Source of the DNA: JAISGQ01 sp045604965
GTDB taxonomy: Bacteria; Bacillota; Clostridia; Oscillospirales; Acutalibacteraceae
Direction of reading: 5' to 3'
Assembly (NCBI GenBank): GCA_045604965.1
Contig: JAZUPB010000019.1
Span: forward strand, 1-58,476
Length of the DNA stretch: 58,476 nt
In this document: piece after piece, positions 26,636 through 34,176 of the stretch
Layout of the letters: each line of letters starts with the position of its first letter
Numbering within the stretch: the stretch's first letter is position 1
Position numbers and translations under genes: made by a program
The notes under the pieces: generated by a model
Databases searched by the model: none
Told to the model about the DNA's origin: nothing
The model's input: only the letters and a program-made list of their open reading frames with translations

Positions 26636-27473
26636 GTTCTTCGACCTCCTTCAAAATTGAATAGATAGTTTTTTTGATGTCAAGTGCAGCGCCGTACGGA
26701 GAATATTTGCCGGGCAAAGAGAGTGCGTGAACGGCGTTTATTTTTCTGTTTTTAGCTGCTGAAAAATCAATTCCGCCTTCTCCTGATGCAAGGTCTATCA
26801 TTACAGCATCATCTTTCATAGCGCCAATGAAATCAGCAGATATGATCGGAGAGGGAACGGTGTTGATAACAAAATCGCAGTGAGGAGCACAAAGGGGCAG
26901 TTCGCTTATATCAACAGTGTCTGCACCGCAGCACTGAGCGAGTGCACGCTGAGCTGAATTTCGCGCAGCAACAGTTACTTTTGCCCCGAAAGAAACAAGA
27001 AGCTTTGTCAATGCATTTCCTATCCTTCCGAATCCTGTAATAAGCCCCCTCATAGTGAAAAGGGAGTAAGGGGAAAGGTTTATAAGTGTTGCGATAGCAC
27101 CTTCTGCTGTAGACTGAGCGTTCAAAAGAAGAAAATCCTCTCTCGTACCGTAATCAAAAACATTAAATGGCATAAGGGAAGATTTATTGAGTTTTGAAAA
27201 CATACCTGCAAAAACAGGTTTATCTCCTATGGCATCAATGAGAGCTTCATCAAAAGGGAGAGTTTTTTGAGATAAAGGCGCGTTGATGTTTATTCCGTCT
27301 GTAGAGCAGGGGAGAGGGAGAATAACAGCGTTGGCGGCACGGACACCTTCCAAAGCAGAAAACTCCTCACCGTGACCGGACGGAAAAACCGCGTGGCCGT
27401 CAGCGGCGAGAAGCCTTGTGAGTGTAACAAATCGGGCATCACCGCCAATTATGGCAAAAGAAGTTCGTTTCAT
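26622..27473 (-). CDS. spoVFA: Dipicolinate synthase subunit A
   Basis: 283 residues. N-terminal SpoVFA domain (AIIGGDARFVTLTRLL) and a Rossmann NAD(P) domain with GFGRIGNALTKLL near residue 148. Catalytic partner of SpoVFB for spore dipicolinate. Two-gene operon driven by a sigma-K-like promoter, which fits late mother-cell expression known for spoVF in Bacillus. The ribosome site before ATG is weak (GGGG). Confidence 0.94.
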   Translation of the reverse strand: MKRTSFAIIGGDARFVTLTRLLAADGHAVFPSGHGEEFSALEGVRAANAVILPLPCSTDGININAPLSQKTLPFDEALIDAIGDKPVFAGMFSKLNKSSLMPFNVFDYGTREDFLLLNAQSTAEGAIATLINLSPYSLFTMRGLITGFGRIGNALTKLLVSFGAKVTVAARNSAQRALAQCCGADTVDISELPLCAPHCDFVINTVPSPIISADFIGAMKDDAVMIDLASGEGGIDFSAAKNRKINAVHALSLPGKYSPYGAALDIKKTIYSILKEVEELDKY

Positions 27474-27504
27474 TATGGATTACCCCAATCAGAAATATAT
27501 ACAT

Positions 27505-27523
27505 AAGGTGAAATATTCACCTT
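27505..27523. promoter_or_regulatory. Perfect inverted repeat at the expected spoVFA transcript start
   Basis: AAGGTGA (27505-27511), AATAT, TCACCTT (27517-27523). Sits just downstream of the putative -10 on the minus strand, so it could be an operator or an early mRNA hairpin. Regulator unknown. Confidence 0.5.
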
Positions 27524-27527
27524 GTTA

Positions 27528-27555
27528 TATATTATGAGGGTAAGTAAAAACAGTG
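27528..27555 (-). promoter_or_regulatory. Putative sigma-K promoter for spoVFA-spoVFB
   Basis: Minus strand: cACt at -35, 16 bases, then CATAATATA, an exact match to the sigma-K -10 pattern CATAnnnTA. About 55 bases before ATG 27473. No good sigma-A box competes. Confidence 0.6.
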
Positions 27556-27726
27556 AATTAAAAAACGGAGAAGAAACGAGAGTTTTGCTGCAGGAACCAG
27601 CCAAAGCATTGAGATGATTTTATGTGAAATACAAAAGAAAACTTTACATTTGAAACCAAAAATGATAAAATAAATTAATAATATAATATTGTGGGAAGAA
27701 GAGAAGACATTATTGCATCAAAAACC

Positions 27727-27755
27727 TTGTAATTCGAGCGTTTTGGGTATATAAT
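27727..27755 (+). promoter_or_regulatory. Promoter for the desulfurase-thiI-cinA unit
   Basis: TTGTAA (27727-27732), 17-base spacer, TATAAT (27750-27755). Apart from this, the spoVFA promoter and its inverted repeat, the 314-base gap from 27474 to 27787 shows only A-rich sequence. Confidence 0.65.
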
Positions 27756-27787
27756 AAATCGGATAAAAGCAAGGGAGGACATTGCAA

Positions 27788-28918
27788 TTGCGCGAAGTCT
27801 ATCTTGATAACAGTGCTACGACCCGTGTATCAGAAGAGGCGGCAAAAAAAGCACTGGAAGCAATGACTGAAAATTACGGGAATCCATCTTCTCTGCATAC
27901 AAAGGGAATGGACGCCGAAAAATATCTCATAGATGCACAAAAAGCGATAGCATCGAAGCTTGGAGCATCGGCAGAGGAGATATTTTTTACTTCCGGCGGA
28001 ACCGAAAGCAATAATCTTGCGGTGTTCGGTGCGGTTGGAGCAAAAAAACGGTTGGGGAACCGAATCGTAACAACTGCAATAGAACATCATTCTGTGCTGG
28101 AAGCTTGTGAACAGCTTGAAAAACAAGGCTATGAACTTATAAAGCTTAAGCCTGACAGCAGCGGAAAAATATCCGAAGAAGCAATTTTTGAGGCAGTAAA
28201 TGACAAAACTATTCTTGTCTCCGTTATGCTTGTAAATAACGAGGTGGGCTCAGTATTGCCTGTTCAGGCTGCAGCAAAAGCGATAAAGGCTGCGAAGGCA
28301 CCTGCGCTGCTGCATTGCGATGCGGTACAGGCATTTGGAAAGATGCCTGTAAAGGTAAGTGCACTCGGCTGCGACCTTCTTACAGTTACGGCTCATAAAA
28401 TACACGGCCCGAAAGGTGTCGGCGCGTTATATATAAAAAAGGGTGTCAGAATACTGCCATCTCTTTTTGGCGGAGAACAGCAGAAGAAGCTTCGCCCGGG
28501 AACGCAGGCAGTACCGCTGATAGCCGCATTTGGAGAGGCAGTCCGTGAATTGCCGGACATAAATGCGCAGAGTGAATACATAAGTGCGCTTAGAAACAAA
28601 TTATTGAACAGACTCGGTGAAATCGACGGAGTAAGCATTAACGGTGCAGACAATGCAGTGCCGTACATAGTGAATTTCAGCACAAATAAAGTGCGTTCAG
28701 AGATTATGCTCCATTATCTGGCAAGCCGCGGTGTTTTTTGTTCTAGCGGTTCGGCCTGTGCGAAAGGACAGCCAAGTCACGTGCTGTCTGCAATGGGTTA
28801 TAATTCAAAACGAATTGATACAGCGCTTAGAATAAGCTTTTCAAAGCATAATACCGAAGATGATATTGATGTGCTGGTTGATGCGCTGAAGGAAGGCTTG
28901 TCAAAGCTAAAATACTGA
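27788..28918 (+). CDS. Cysteine desulfurase, NifS/IscS class
   Basis: 376 residues. PLP-dependent enzyme releasing sulfur from cysteine onto its own Cys. The PLP lysine is in TVTAHKIHGPKG, the active-site Cys in CSSGSACAKG, with TESNNLA and HCDAVQA. Start chosen at TTG 27788 because GGGAGG (27773-27778) is 9 bases away; the first in-frame TTG at 27782 is too close. Next to thiI, as Bacillus nifZ-thiI, so its likely sulfur acceptor is ThiI for 4-thiouridine in tRNA. Confidence 0.93.
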   Translation: MREVYLDNSATTRVSEEAAKKALEAMTENYGNPSSLHTKGMDAEKYLIDAQKAIASKLGASAEEIFFTSGGTESNNLAVFGAVGAKKRLGNRIVTTAIEHHSVLEACEQLEKQGYELIKLKPDSSGKISEEAIFEAVNDKTILVSVMLVNNEVGSVLPVQAAAKAIKAAKAPALLHCDAVQAFGKMPVKVSALGCDLLTVTAHKIHGPKGVGALYIKKGVRILPSLFGGEQQKKLRPGTQAVPLIAAFGEAVRELPDINAQSEYISALRNKLLNRLGEIDGVSINGADNAVPYIVNFSTNKVRSEIMLHYLASRGVFCSSGSACAKGQPSHVLSAMGYNSKRIDTALRISFSKHNTEDDIDVLVDALKEGLSKLKY

Positions 28919-28934
28919 TCGAGAGGGATCGTTT

Positions 28935-30113
28935 TTGAACGAAGTAATACTTGTAAAAAACGGCGAGCTGGCATTGAAGGGACTCAACAGAAGAACCTTC
29001 GAAGAAGCTCTGATGAAAAATATAAAGAATGCATTGAAGCCTTTGGGTGCAGTTGAAATCCGTAAAGCGCAGTCAACGATGCATATCAAGCCCGAGGATC
29101 CTGATTGTATGGACGAGGCGGTGGAGCGCACTGCGAAGGTTTTCGGCATTGCGGCACTGTCGAGAGCGGCAATGTGTGAGAAGGATTTCGATGTTATTTT
29201 GAAAACATCAGAGGAATATCTCGCACCTCAGCTTCTGGAAGCAAAGACATTCAAGGTCGAGGCTAAGCGCTCTGATAAAAGCTTCCCGATGAAAAGTCCG
29301 GAAATCTGCGAAGAGGTTGGCGGATATCTGCTTGAAAAGTTCCCCCATCTTCGAGTGGACGTACACAATCCTGATATTGTGGTAATGGTTGAAATACGCG
29401 ATTTTGCCGCATATATTCACGGCAATCCCATAAGGGGAGCCGGCGGACTTCCGGTCGGAACCGGCGGCAAGGCAACCGTAATGATATCAGGCGGAATTGA
29501 TTCGCCTGTTGCCGCCTGGATGATGGCAAAAAGAGGACTTGATATTTTTGCAGTTCATTTTGCTTCTCCTCCGTATACAAGTGAGAGAGCAGAGCGTAAG
29601 GTAGTGGATCTTCTTTCAAAGGTTGCTCAGTGGCACGGTCCTATAAAACTTTATGTAGTACCCTTTACAGAGGTGCAGGAGGCAATCAGGGACGGAGTTC
29701 CGGAAGAGCTTTTCACAATCATAATGCGCAGGATTATGATAAAGATAACCGAGCAGCTTGCAAGATTCAACGGAGCTTCTGCAATGATAAGCGGAGAAAG
29801 CGTAGGTCAGGTTGCAAGCCAGACGCTGAAAGCAATAGAATGTACCGACAATGCGGCAGGAATGCCGATACTTCGTCCTCTTGTGGGAATGGATAAGGAT
29901 GAAATTATAGCAATTGCAAGAAAGATAGATACCTTTGAAACTTCCATTCTGCCGTACGAGGATTGCTGCACGGTGTTTACCCCAAAGCATCCTAAAACAA
30001 GACCGGTGCTCAAAAATGTTCTTGAGGCAGAAAAAAACCTTGAGATAGATGAAATGATGACAGCTGCACGAAAAGGCAGCAAGATAATGTGGATAACATC
30101 CGATATGGATTAA
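28935..30113 (+). CDS. thiI: tRNA sulfurtransferase ThiI (4-thiouridine synthesis)
   Basis: 392 residues: ferredoxin-like NFLD, THUMP domain (about 60-165) and a PP-loop ATPase with SGGIDSPVAAW near 185. Conserved C-terminal PYEDCCTVFTPKHP. No rhodanese domain is present, as in Firmicute ThiI. Takes sulfur from the adjacent desulfurase to make s4U8 in tRNA. TTG start 28935 with GAGAGGG at 28921-28927. Confidence 0.95.
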   Translation: MNEVILVKNGELALKGLNRRTFEEALMKNIKNALKPLGAVEIRKAQSTMHIKPEDPDCMDEAVERTAKVFGIAALSRAAMCEKDFDVILKTSEEYLAPQLLEAKTFKVEAKRSDKSFPMKSPEICEEVGGYLLEKFPHLRVDVHNPDIVVMVEIRDFAAYIHGNPIRGAGGLPVGTGGKATVMISGGIDSPVAAWMMAKRGLDIFAVHFASPPYTSERAERKVVDLLSKVAQWHGPIKLYVVPFTEVQEAIRDGVPEELFTIIMRRIMIKITEQLARFNGASAMISGESVGQVASQTLKAIECTDNAAGMPILRPLVGMDKDEIIAIARKIDTFETSILPYEDCCTVFTPKHPKTRPVLKNVLEAEKNLEIDEMMTAARKGSKIMWITSDMD

Positions 30114-30151
30114 ACCCAACGGCGTGAAATCAAAAAGGAGGGATCGGCTTA

Positions 30152-32464
30152 ATGAATGCGGAACTTATTAATATTGGTACAGAACTGCTCATAGGCGATC
30201 AGATCAACAGTAATCAGACATTTCTGGTTAAGGAACTGGCAAACATAGACGTTAATATCTATTGCCAGAATACTGCCGGTTTTGACCCTGACAGACTGAG
30301 CGATCTGCTCAGTATCGCACTGACTCGAAGTGATGTTATACTTCTTGTCGGCGGAATGGGACCCAATGCTGAAGATATTACGAAGCAGACCGTGTGTGAT
30401 GCGCTGGGTCTTCAGATGGTACGCCACGATAAAAGTGAAAAGAGAATAATTGAATACTGCCAGCAGAATGGTATTGAGACAGACGACATAATAATGTCAA
30501 TGGCAGATATGCCTGCAGGCTCCGTTGTTTTCAGAAATGATAACGGTATGTGTCCCGGATGTGCTATCCGAAGCAGTAAGCAGTGTATCGTTATGCTGCC
30601 AAGCTCAACCGTTGAGCTTGTGCCTATGGTACGAAGCTATGTTATCCAGTACCTCAAGCAGCTGACTGATGGTGCGGTTTTCTCCCAGACCATAAGTGTT
30701 TTCTCGATGGGTATCTCTGTGCACGAAGTTGAGGAACGTCTTGGCTATATAAAAGACAGCCGCAACCCGACGGTAACCTGTATTGAAAATACCGGTGAAG
30801 TTCAGATTCGAGTTACATCGAAGACAGATACAGAAGAGGCTGCACGAGATCTGGCAGCACCTATCATCAGAGAAATACTTCAGATATTCGGTTCGGACGC
30901 TTACGGAATGAACGTAAGCGGATTGGAACAGGTCGTTGTTCAGAAGCTGATGGAAAAGGGTATGACCCTTTCAACTGCAGAAAGTTGTACGGCAGGTATC
31001 ATATCAAAGCGAGTAACAGACATTTCCGGTGCATCCAAGGTTTTTGAAATGGGTGCAGCTACATATTCAAGTAATAAGAAATCCGATATGCTTGGCGTTT
31101 CCAATGCTGTTATTCAGAAGTTCGGTGCAGTATCACCGGAAGCAGCTGCTGCAATGGCAGTAGGTGCGAGAAGACTGGCAGGAAGCTCCCTTGCAGTTTC
31201 AACAACAGGTATAGCAGGCCCCGGCGGCGGTACTCCTCAGCGTCCTGTCGGACTTGTATTTATCGCTCTTGCCGATAAGGAAAGAGTATGGGTAAAGAAG
31301 GTTCTTATTCAGAAGCCCGGAATGGACCGAGACTATGTACGACAGGTTGCTTCATCTCATGCACTTAACCTTGTACGAATCTACGTAGAAACTCTTCCGA
31401 ACCTTATGCCCGGATATGAGGTACTTGCAGACAATTTCAAGGATATATATCTTGATAATCCTGCCGGAGCAGTGGCATATAAGGGATCTGCAAAGAGAAG
31501 AAGAGCATCTTCGGCAGCTTATGTTGGAGGCAGACAGAAGCCGAAGCGCAGTGTAGGTGATGTTTTCAGAACTATCCTGTTTATAGTTGCTCTTGCCGGT
31601 TTCCTCGGTTCAGGAGGATATCTGCTCAACAGAGAGATACAGGACCGTTCATCTCAGAGCGAGCTGGAAAAGGTCTCACAGTTCTACGAAGCAAAAGAAG
31701 TTGAGACAGCTGAAAACGGAATATGGAATGCTGTTACAGTTGAAAAAGAAGACGCTCCGAGAGATGCTCAGAACAGACTGCTTGCGTTTTCAAATCTTGT
31801 TGAGGATTATCCTGACACAATAGGTTGGATCACAGTGCCCAACACCGATATAGATTATATCGTTGTTCAGGATAAGGACGGAAAAGACAATGATTATTAT
31901 CTCAAGCACGATTTCAAGGGTGCTAAGAACAGAAACGGCGCTATATTCGGTGATTACAGAATGAATATTGAATACGGCAAAAAGCAGGCAAACACAGTCG
32001 TATACGGTCACCATATGAAGAGCGGTCTGATGTTCAACAATCTTCTCAAATACGATGAACTCAGCTTCTATAAGGAAAACCCTGTAATATCCTTTGACAC
32101 GATTTATGAAGAAGGCCAGTGGGTAATCTTTGCACTTATGAAGATTGATGCAAAGGAAAACAACGGTTCACCGTCATTCAACTTTATGAAGCTTGGCAGT
32201 GCACTGGAAGATCCACTCAATTTCCAGGCGTTTATCAATGACATCAGAGATCATTCTGTTATAAATACAGAATCTGCAATAGCAGTTACCACTGATGATG
32301 AGCTTCTGACACTTTCAACCTGTTCTTATGAACACAGCGACTACAGAACAGTAGTTGTAGCAAGAAGAGTAAGAGCAAATGAAACCATAGATGTATCAGG
32401 TGTTACCTGGGCAGAAAGCCCGATTATGCCTAAGTCCTGGGGTAAATGGAAGGGTTCGCTCTGA
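30152..32464 (+). CDS. CinA-class B sortase fusion protein
   Basis: 770 residues in one uninterrupted frame. Residues 1-170 are the CinA N-terminal MoCF-like domain (GTELLIGDQINSN, GGMGPNAEDITK). Residues 255-413 are the CinA C-terminal PncC-like domain (STAESCTAGI, GIAGPGGGTPQRPVG). A basic Ala/Ser linker (about 430-468, RQKPKR) precedes one membrane segment (471-492). Then comes a class B sortase: HH 620-621, TLSTC ending at Cys724, and candidate Arg732. Positive charge before the membrane segment predicts CinA inside and sortase outside. There is no internal ATG between residue 419 and the sortase core. GGAGGGAT precedes ATG 30152. Each half is recognised with confidence; the joint function is unknown. 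Confidence 0.9.
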   Translation: MNAELINIGTELLIGDQINSNQTFLVKELANIDVNIYCQNTAGFDPDRLSDLLSIALTRSDVILLVGGMGPNAEDITKQTVCDALGLQMVRHDKSEKRIIEYCQQNGIETDDIIMSMADMPAGSVVFRNDNGMCPGCAIRSSKQCIVMLPSSTVELVPMVRSYVIQYLKQLTDGAVFSQTISVFSMGISVHEVEERLGYIKDSRNPTVTCIENTGEVQIRVTSKTDTEEAARDLAAPIIREILQIFGSDAYGMNVSGLEQVVVQKLMEKGMTLSTAESCTAGIISKRVTDISGASKVFEMGAATYSSNKKSDMLGVSNAVIQKFGAVSPEAAAAMAVGARRLAGSSLAVSTTGIAGPGGGTPQRPVGLVFIALADKERVWVKKVLIQKPGMDRDYVRQVASSHALNLVRIYVETLPNLMPGYEVLADNFKDIYLDNPAGAVAYKGSAKRRRASSAAYVGGRQKPKRSVGDVFRTILFIVALAGFLGSGGYLLNREIQDRSSQSELEKVSQFYEAKEVETAENGIWNAVTVEKEDAPRDAQNRLLAFSNLVEDYPDTIGWITVPNTDIDYIVVQDKDGKDNDYYLKHDFKGAKNRNGAIFGDYRMNIEYGKKQANTVVYGHHMKSGLMFNNLLKYDELSFYKENPVISFDTIYEEGQWVIFALMKIDAKENNGSPSFNFMKLGSALEDPLNFQAFINDIRDHSVINTESAIAVTTDDELLTLSTCSYEHSDYRTVVVARRVRANETIDVSGVTWAESPIMPKSWGKWKGSL

Positions 32465-32476
32465 TGGTATAAAAGT

Positions 32477-32507
32477 AACGGGATGCAGTTTATCTGCATC
32501 CCGTTTT
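32477..32507 (+). terminator. Terminator after the cinA-sortase gene
   Basis: 12-bp stem AACGGGATGCAG (32477-32488) with CTGCATCCCGTT (32494-32505), ending in TTTT. Confidence 0.85.
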
Positions 32508-32535
32508 GAAATATGAGTATATAAGAGGGGATAAA

Positions 32536-33303
32536 ATGAAAAAGCTGTTTCCGTGTATGATGGACCGTCCGGGAAACGGAAATGTATTCGGCATATTTAT
32601 CTACTGGTTTTTCGGATTTGTTATTTTCCCGTTTGTACTGCCGATTCTGGCGGTCGGAAGCTGGGATAATCTTGTTCTTATCTCGTGGATAGAAATAGTA
32701 TACTATCTGATAAATTTCGGCGTAGTAATAACGATGCTGAAAAGTTATTTGTCGGATTCATTTTTTACAGTAAGAATAAAACCTGCAAAGTTTATAAAAA
32801 CAGTATTATTGACATTTGCAATGATGATAACAGCAGTGCTTATGTGCGTATCATTTGATAGGCTTATTTCGGGATATACACTCAATCTGCTGAGCATATT
32901 TCCTGTAACGGAATTTTCTGTGCTGATCAGTCCCGATTACCTGGTGACAGTCAATCCTGTATTTGGCACACTGTGTATGACTGTTATAGCACCTGTTTCA
33001 ATCAGCGGTCTGTTTTATGCAAGCGGTTTTGCACCTGTATGCTATAAAAAACCGTGGCTCGCATATATAGTTGTTTCATTGCTTTTGCTTCTGATTACAG
33101 GTTTTGATATTTTCTGGAGGGGCAATGCTGAAAGTGCTTTGCTGATTTTTATAGTACGTCTGCCGGTTCATCTGTTTGCATGCTGGAGCTATCAAAAAAC
33201 AGATACGATCTGGACACCTGCAGCATCACTGACACTTTTTAACCTCACGATGTCACTGCTCTGCATAGCGGCGCCTAAAATGAATCAGGCTTTTGTTATC
33301 TGA
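32536..33303 (+). CDS. Polytopic membrane protein, degenerate CPBP/CAAX-protease-like
   Basis: 255 residues, about seven or eight hydrophobic segments. The C-terminal half follows the CPBP (Abi) pattern: an AP-centred helix at 152-161 and a ...YQKTDTIWTPAASLTLFN segment (219-236) resembling the usual YEKTGSLWxPxxAHxxxN. The catalytic Glu-Glu becomes Ile156-Ser157, Arg becomes Tyr161 and His becomes Leu232, so protease activity is not expected. ATG 32536 follows AGAGGGG. An earlier in-frame TTG (32506) lies in the terminator stem. Its end overlaps the convergent lipoprotein gene. Confidence 0.7.
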   Translation: MKKLFPCMMDRPGNGNVFGIFIYWFFGFVIFPFVLPILAVGSWDNLVLISWIEIVYYLINFGVVITMLKSYLSDSFFTVRIKPAKFIKTVLLTFAMMITAVLMCVSFDRLISGYTLNLLSIFPVTEFSVLISPDYLVTVNPVFGTLCMTVIAPVSISGLFYASGFAPVCYKKPWLAYIVVSLLLLLITGFDIFWRGNAESALLIFIVRLPVHLFACWSYQKTDTIWTPAASLTLFNLTMSLLCIAAPKMNQAFVI

Positions 33304-33980
33304 ACATACATAGAGTCGTTCCAGCATACAAGCTCAATTTTTGTTTTCTTATCACGCCACACAGAATAATAGTCATAATCAAGCCCACCGGAGCTTATCC
33401 TGTCGGCAGGACCGTATTCCTTTGATATATTCATACTCCAGAGGATCGGAGCAAAAACGGTGGATATTTCAATGTTATTAACGGTACCGTCTTTATCATA
33501 GCTCACGATCACGTTCTGAGCATTTCCGAAGACAGGGATGTCGTTATATGTTCTTCTTTTAATAACAGCAATTGTTCCGCTGATCACGGTATCAGGATGT
33601 CCTTCTCCGAGCGTTTTCCTGACCTTTTCATCATTTGCACCAACAAGGGAGGCGAGCTGTGAAAGCTCGCCTTTTTCAAAGGAAGTTCTTCTGCCGGAAC
33701 CGCCGGAAGATGTGCTGCTGTTTCCGTTACCGCTGTTGCTGCCGCTGCCGTTACCGTTGGTATCGCCGCCGATCTGGAACTCAGCAGAAGCACCGCCCTG
33801 CATAGAACCGTCGTTGGTTCTCTCATTGTCACCGTCGATAATGTCATCGCCGTACATTCTGCCGTTTTCTCCTGCGTCGTTTCCTGTATTGCCGCCAACG
33901 TCAGCGTTTGTTGAGCATCCGCAGGCAGTGAATATCATAAGAAGCATAGCTGCAAGTAAAATGCAAAAAAACTTTTTCAA
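33285..33980 (-). CDS. Lipoprotein with Ser/Gly/Asn-rich linker, unknown function
   Basis: 231 residues from TTG 33980, chosen because GGAGG lies 8 bases upstream and the protein then begins MKKFFCILLAAMLLMIF, a signal peptide with lipobox FTAC (Cys20). An ATG at 34031 would add 17 polar residues before the signal. A low-complexity Asn/Gly/Ser/Asp stretch (about 21-100) leads to a compact C-terminal domain of about 130 residues with FEKGELSQLASLVG and repeated beta-like strands. I do not recognise that domain. Surface-exposed and lipid-anchored by inference. The 3' end overlaps the convergent gene by 19 bp, and there is no terminator between them. Confidence 0.75.
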   Translation of the reverse strand: MKKFFCILLAAMLLMIFTACGCSTNADVGGNTGNDAGENGRMYGDDIIDGDNERTNDGSMQGGASAEFQIGGDTNGNGSGSNSGNGNSSTSSGGSGRRTSFEKGELSQLASLVGANDEKVRKTLGEGHPDTVISGTIAVIKRRTYNDIPVFGNAQNVIVSYDKDGTVNNIEISTVFAPILWSMNISKEYGPADRISSGGLDYDYYSVWRDKKTKIELVCWNDSMYVQITKA

Positions 33981-34110
33981 TTTGTTTACCTCCGTTTTAT
34001 TAATGAAATCAGCGATGTATGTTGATTTCAAAATTATTATCTGCGTTAATTACGGAGTAATTTCAGCGAAATAATGGAAATCGAAATTTTTATATATATG
34101 ATTAAATCTA

Positions 34111-34139
34111 TTGAAAGCTGACAAAGAATGGAGTAAAAT
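34111..34139 (+). promoter_or_regulatory. Promoter for iorA-iorB-paaK
   Basis: TTGAAA (34111-34116), 17-base spacer, TAAAAT (34134-34139). Confidence 0.6.
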
Positions 34140-34176
34140 AATTAATTATAGCAATAGGTGAAAGAAGGGGAAAACC

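Noticed and set aside
33538..34074. 178-codon Pro/Ser-rich plus-strand frame
   Set aside because: Antisense of the Ser/Gly/Asn-rich lipoprotein stalk; its composition is a complement effect.
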